Assembly (NCBI RefSeq): GCF_019636135.1
Contig: NZ_JAHBYD010000004.1
Span: 62,001-126,000, forward strand
Direction of reading: 5' to 3'
Origin: Phenylobacterium sp.
GTDB taxonomy: Bacteria; Pseudomonadota; Alphaproteobacteria; Caulobacterales; Caulobacteraceae
Length of the DNA stretch: 64,000 nucleotides
Positions 60,396-64,000 of this stretch are shown one piece after another (within the stretch, counting starts at the first letter, position 1; the number at the start of each line of letters is the position of its first letter). A program made the translations under genes and the position numbers. The notes below the pieces were generated by a model that made no database searches, was not told the origin of the DNA, and saw nothing but the letters and a program-made list of their open reading frames with translations.

Positions 60396-61688
60396 ATGCG
60401 TCTCGGACGTCGCCTCGCGCTGCTCGCGGGCGTTGCAGCACTGGCCGCGACCTGCGCCGCGGGCGCCTCGGCCCAGCAGCAGAAGGTCACCGGCCCCGTC
60501 GCCGTCTACTGGATGAGCGCCCAGACCCAGACGGGCTTCGGCATGCCCGCCATGGGCGGCGGCGGCAAGCCCGACGCGGGCGCGATGATGCGCATGATGA
60601 TGGGCGGGGGCGGCGGCGCGACCAAGACGCTGAACCTGCAGCTCGGCTCGAGCCAGCCGCCGTCGGGCGCGCCGGCCGCCGAGCACCTGCCGCCCCGCGG
60701 CCTGCAGGCCGGCGCCAGCCTGCCGCTGCTGAGCCCGAAGGCCTCCACCCCGGTCCGCGAGGACACGCCCGAGTACATCCCGCGCGAGTACCAGAAGCCG
60801 CGCGGCAGGATGCTGATCTTCTGGGGCTGCGGCGAGCACGCCAAGCCGGGCCAGCCGGTGGTGATCGACTTCGCCACCATGACCTCCAACCCGCAGGCGA
60901 TGGCCGGGGTCTTCAAGGCGATCGACTACCGCCCGATGCAGCCGCCGTCGCCCGCCCGCAACAAGACCTACGGCGAGTGGCCCAACAGCCAGACGAAGAC
61001 CACCGTCCCGCCGAACGGCTCGCTGATCGGACCGCACACGATCCAGGGCAACTACAGCCCCGAGATCAGCTTCATGCTGGGCGAGGACCAGGATTTCCTG
61101 GGCCCGCTCAACCTCGCGACCAACCAGCGCAACGCCGTGGGCGGGGTCGACCTCGGCTGGAACCTGGTCGGCAACGCCCAGGCCTATTTCGCCAGCGCCA
61201 TGGGCGGCGCCGGCGACACCGTGGTCATGTGGACGTCGTCCGAGCTGCAGGCCGCGCCCTTCGGGGTGATGGACTACCTCTCCACCGGCGACATCGCGCG
61301 CCTGGTCGCCAACCGCACCCTGATGGGCCCGGCCACCCGCGCCTGCAAGGTGCCCAAGGAGGTGATGGACGCCCTGGGCGGCGGCGGTGGCGGCGGCGGT
61401 ATCGTCCAGCTCGCGGCCTATGGCGGCGAGGCCAACTTCGTCTATCCGCCCCGGCCGACCAACCCGAAGATCGCCTGGAACCAGGAGTGGGCGGTGAAGG
61501 TCCGCTACCGCTCGGCGACGGGCGGGCTGCTGGGCATGGCGATGCCGCAGATGGACGGCGGCCGCCAGGCCGGCGGCTATCCCGGCGCGGGCCAGCCGCC
61601 GCCCCCCGGCCAGCCGCCCAAGGCGCCGAGCGCCGGCGACATCCTCAAGCAGGGCATCCTGGGCGGCCTGCCGTTCCCCCGGCGATAG
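60396..61688 (+). CDS. Exported Gly/Met/Pro-rich protein of unknown function
   Basis: A 430-residue protein with a signal peptide (1-27, 'LALLAGVAALAATCAAGASAQ'). Early in the mature part is a Met/Gly tract ('GMPAMGGGG', 'GAMMRMMMGGGGG'). The middle has 'RMLIFWGCGEHAKPGQPVVIDFATM' and 'SFMLGEDQDFLGPLNLATNQRN'; later come 'VDALGGGGGGGGIVQ'-type Gly runs (here LGGGGGGGGIV) and a Pro-rich 'GQPPPPGQPPKAPS'. I know no function; the pattern looks conserved rather than random, and codon use is normal. Cys residues at two sites could form a disulfide. It is probably periplasmic or outer-membrane associated. Confidence 0.72.
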   Translation: MRLGRRLALLAGVAALAATCAAGASAQQQKVTGPVAVYWMSAQTQTGFGMPAMGGGGKPDAGAMMRMMMGGGGGATKTLNLQLGSSQPPSGAPAAEHLPPRGLQAGASLPLLSPKASTPVREDTPEYIPREYQKPRGRMLIFWGCGEHAKPGQPVVIDFATMTSNPQAMAGVFKAIDYRPMQPPSPARNKTYGEWPNSQTKTTVPPNGSLIGPHTIQGNYSPEISFMLGEDQDFLGPLNLATNQRNAVGGVDLGWNLVGNAQAYFASAMGGAGDTVVMWTSSELQAAPFGVMDYLSTGDIARLVANRTLMGPATRACKVPKEVMDALGGGGGGGGIVQLAAYGGEANFVYPPRPTNPKIAWNQEWAVKVRYRSATGGLLGMAMPQMDGGRQAGGYPGAGQPPPPGQPPKAPSAGDILKQGILGGLPFPRR

Positions 61689-61781
61689 GGCTTCCGGAGG
61701 CGCGCGGAAAAAGGCGCGGAAGGGGGCTTGCGCTCCCCCCGCCCTGCAACTAGGTTCCGCGCCCTCGCCGAAAGGCCAGAC

Positions 61782-61858
61782 GCGCCCGTAGCTCAGCTGG
61801 ATAGAGCATCAGACTACGAATCTGAGGGTCGGACGTTCGAATCGTTCCGGGCGCGCCA
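61782..61858 (+). tRNA. tRNA-Arg (anticodon ACG)
   Basis: The cloverleaf folds fully: acceptor GCGCCCG/CGGGCGC; D arm GCTC...GAGC; anticodon arm TCAGA-CTACGAA-TCTGA with anticodon ACG; T arm GGACG-TTCGAAT-CGTTC; discriminator G; and CCA encoded at 61856-61858. A34 is expected to become inosine to read CGU, CGC and CGA. The 61689-61781 gap upstream has no other feature. Confidence 0.97.
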
Positions 61859-62101
61859 TTTTCTCTCCATCGTTGAAGATGCGGCTCGTGCGCCGGCGGG
61901 TGGGGCCATGGCGTGAAGGCATGGGTATGGGAAATCGTGGGCTCTCCCCGCGTGGGGCGCGCGCGACATAAGCTCCGGGCATGTCCGCATCCGCCGCGGG
62001 CGCGGCGGCGCTCGGCGGGCGACATGCGGCCGGCCGGAGCCCTGCGCAGAACAGGGTCGAGCGCCCGCCGCCGATTCAGGCCCTGGGTGAGGACGCCGAC
62101 C

Positions 62102-64000
62102 ATGCCGAAGCGCAGATTCCTTGAAACCATCCGCCAGACAATGCCCGCCGTCGTCGGCGTGGCGGTGGTGGGCGGCGTGGTGGTGGGCGGCGGGGCCATC
62201 GGCGCCCAGGTCGCGCAACAGAAACCGGCGCGCGCCGCCCCCGCCGCAAGCCCGGCGTCAGCGGCCAAGGCGCCGGCGGCGACGCAGCGCCTGCCCGGCT
62301 ACAACGCCGACCGCAACGCCTATTTCGGCGACCTGCATGTCCACACCTACCTGTCCAACGACGCCTACATCTTCAACGTCCGCAGGACGCCGGACGATGC
62401 CTACCGGTTCGCCAAGGGGGAGGCGATCGGACACGCCGCCGGCTTCGATGTCCGTCTTCAGGGCGGCCCCTTGGATTTCGTGGCCGTCACGGATCATGCG
62501 GAGTACATGGGCGTCATCCGGGAAGCAGCCGACCCGGTGAACCCGCTGTCGAAGCTTCCGTTCAGCAAGGGGCTGATGAGCCCTGACCTCAACGAGATTC
62601 AGCGGGCCTTCAGGGCATACGGCCAGGCGAGGCGCGACGGGACGTTGCCGGCGGAGTTCAACGACCCCGCGATCGTGTCGCGAGCCTGGCGCGAGGTGCA
62701 GGACGCCGCCGCGCGCAACTACGCGCCGGGACGCTTCACCACGTTCGTCGGATATGAGTTCACGTCGGGGCTGGAAGGGCGCAATCTCCATCGCAACGTC
62801 ATCTTCCAGACGGCGAACGTGCCAAGCCTGCCGTATTCGACCAGCGACTCCAACGACCCGGAAGATCTCTGGCGCAAGATGGACGCCTGGCGGGCGAAGG
62901 GCGTCGAAGCCCTCGCGATCCCGCACAATTCCAACGGGTCCGACGGCCTGATGTTCGACGGCAGCCGTATGAGCGGACGTCCCCTCGACAGGGCCTACGC
63001 CGAGATGCGCGCCCGCAACGAACCGCTGGTGGAGATCAGCCAGACCAAGGGGACGTCCGAGGCGCATCCGTCCCTCTCGCCTAACGACGAGTGGGCCAAC
63101 TTCGAGATCATGGAGAGCTACATCGGGGCGGAAAAGCCGATCACCAAGTTCGATGGCGGCTACGTGCGACGCGCGCTCGAGGACGGAATTCTCCACCGCC
63201 AGAAGCTGGGCGTGAACCCGTTCAAGCTCGGCTTCGTCGGCGGCTCCGACACCCACAACGCCGCCCCGGGCAGCGTCGAGGAGCCCAACTACTTCAGCAA
63301 GGCCGGCCTGTCCGACGCCACGCCAGAGCGGCGGGGCTCGATTCCGGCAAAGGGCGCGAGGACCTGGGGCGACGACGAATCGGCCGCCGCGGGCGGGCGC
63401 TACAAGACCTGGGGCGCGTCGGGCCTCGCCGGCATCTGGGCCGAGGAGAACAGCCGCGGCGCTCTCTACGCGGCGCTGCGGCGCAGGGAGACCTTCGCGA
63501 CGTCAGGGCCCCGCATCAAGGTGCGCTTCTTCGCGGGCTACGACCTGCCGGCCGACCTGCTGACCCGGACCGACACCGTGCGCCAGGCCTATGCCCACGG
63601 CGTGCCCATGGGCGGCGACCTGCTGGCCTCGAAGGGCCGCGCGCCCAGCTTCCTGGTCTGGGCCGTGCGTGACCCGCGCGGCGGCTATCTCCAGCGCGCC
63701 CAGGTGGTGAAGGGCTGGATCGAGAACGGCCAGGCGAAGGAGAAGGTGTTCGACGTGGCCTGTTCGGACGGCCTCAAGGTCGGCGCGAACAGCCGCTGCG
63801 GCGACAACGGCGCGACCGTGAACCTGAAGACCTGCGAGCCCGACCGCTTCAAGGGCGACGTGGAGCTGCGGACGGTCTGGAAGGACCCCGAGTTCAACCC
63901 GAGGCAGCGGGCCTTCTACTACGTCCGCGTGCTGGAGAACCCGTCCTGCCGCTGGTCGACCTGGGACGCGCTGCGCAACGGCACGCCGCCCAACCCGAAC
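62102..64000 (+). CDS. DUF3604 family protein, 3' end outside window
   Basis: The frame is open from ATG 62102 to the window end (633 codons, no stop). An N-terminal hydrophobic segment (about residues 13-38, 'MPAVVGVAVVGGVVVGGGAI') is a signal or anchor. Then 'NAYFGDLHVHTYLSNDAYIF' gives a PHP-like metal motif (DLHVHT); 'LDFVAVTDHAEYMGV' (TDHAE), 'VEALAIPHNSN' and 'LGFVGGSDTHNAAPGSVEE' (GSDTHN) are DUF3604 hallmarks. The family is secreted or periplasmic and looks like a metal-dependent hydrolase of unknown substrate. There are 243 bp of apparently empty DNA between the tRNA and this start. Confidence 0.9.
   Translation, partial: MPKRRFLETIRQTMPAVVGVAVVGGVVVGGGAIGAQVAQQKPARAAPAASPASAAKAPAATQRLPGYNADRNAYFGDLHVHTYLSNDAYIFNVRRTPDDAYRFAKGEAIGHAAGFDVRLQGGPLDFVAVTDHAEYMGVIREAADPVNPLSKLPFSKGLMSPDLNEIQRAFRAYGQARRDGTLPAEFNDPAIVSRAWREVQDAAARNYAPGRFTTFVGYEFTSGLEGRNLHRNVIFQTANVPSLPYSTSDSNDPEDLWRKMDAWRAKGVEALAIPHNSNGSDGLMFDGSRMSGRPLDRAYAEMRARNEPLVEISQTKGTSEAHPSLSPNDEWANFEIMESYIGAEKPITKFDGGYVRRALEDGILHRQKLGVNPFKLGFVGGSDTHNAAPGSVEEPNYFSKAGLSDATPERRGSIPAKGARTWGDDESAAAGGRYKTWGASGLAGIWAEENSRGALYAALRRRETFATSGPRIKVRFFAGYDLPADLLTRTDTVRQAYAHGVPMGGDLLASKGRAPSFLVWAVRDPRGGYLQRAQVVKGWIENGQAKEKVFDVACSDGLKVGANSRCGDNGATVNLKTCEPDRFKGDVELRTVWKDPEFNPRQRAFYYVRVLENPSCRWSTWDALRNGTPPNPN

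Overview
The window is high-GC DNA (about 70 percent by eye) from an alphaproteobacterium, most likely Caulobacterales and perhaps Phenylobacterium or Caulobacter. This rests on the GC content, PEPxxWA-CTERM proteins, a TonB-dependent receptor, the PhaR/PhaA/PhaB cluster, MetX-MetW, two alphaproteobacterial-type LexA boxes (GTTC-N7-GTTC), and overall gene content. The genus is inference. Nearly all of it is chromosomal housekeeping DNA with about 57 protein genes and one tRNA. No insertion sequence, prophage or CRISPR array is visible.

Layout. 1-4.5 kb: 3' end of a TonB receptor with its DUF6607 partner, VanZ-like protein, HtpX and a GGDEF/EAL protein. 4.6-12.2 kb: dicarboxylate carrier, AMP nucleosidase, tyrosine phosphatase, endonuclease III and GlnD. 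12.4-16.3 kb: sulfotransferase with an acyl-activating enzyme, a secreted protein and a GST. 16.3-24 kb: NrdB, PurC, an orphan ParA ATPase, an MHS transporter, RluD and PhoD. 24-36 kb: HisI, FolE, CysS, SRPBCC, GST, sulfatase, two PEP-CTERM proteins around a NifU-like scaffold and a YCII protein, then YidD-ThrS. 36-42 kb: glycosyltransferases, a DUF5694 protein, HMG-CoA lyase, and a divergent GT39/dolichyl-phosphate-mannose-synthase-like pair. 41.5-48 kb: small unknown genes, the polyhydroxybutyrate genes phaR/phaA/phaB, and a lower-GC islet with two convergent unknown genes. 48-64 kb: GlyII hydrolase, methyltransferase, a PII protein, an SOS-box gene, MetX-MetW, SixA-DUF952-PyrD, an orphan histidine kinase, gamma-glutamyltransferase, a P1 peptidase, a Met/Gly-rich secreted protein, tRNA-Arg(ACG), and a DUF3604 protein running off the end.

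How the genes connect. GlnD (9.3 kb) is the uridylyltransferase that would act on the PII protein at 49.7 kb. PhaA and PhaB make (R)-3-hydroxybutyryl-CoA, with PhaR as the granule-linked repressor; no phaC is present. MetX and MetW overlap by 4 bp. HisI, FolE, the NifU-like scaffold, YidD and ThrS are spread over about 12 kb.

The most unusual content is between genes. Many intergenic gaps hold palindromic repeats of at least five families. One is a 109/110-bp two-hairpin element present twice, in opposite orientations, about 30 kb apart. Its CTAG ends supply the stop codons of three flanking genes, and its variable hairpin shows a compensatory base change. Other notable points are two LexA boxes directly upstream of unknown genes, a PEP-CTERM gene whose 3' end appears frameshifted across a terminator hairpin, and a repeat arm that supplies the pyrD ribosome binding site.
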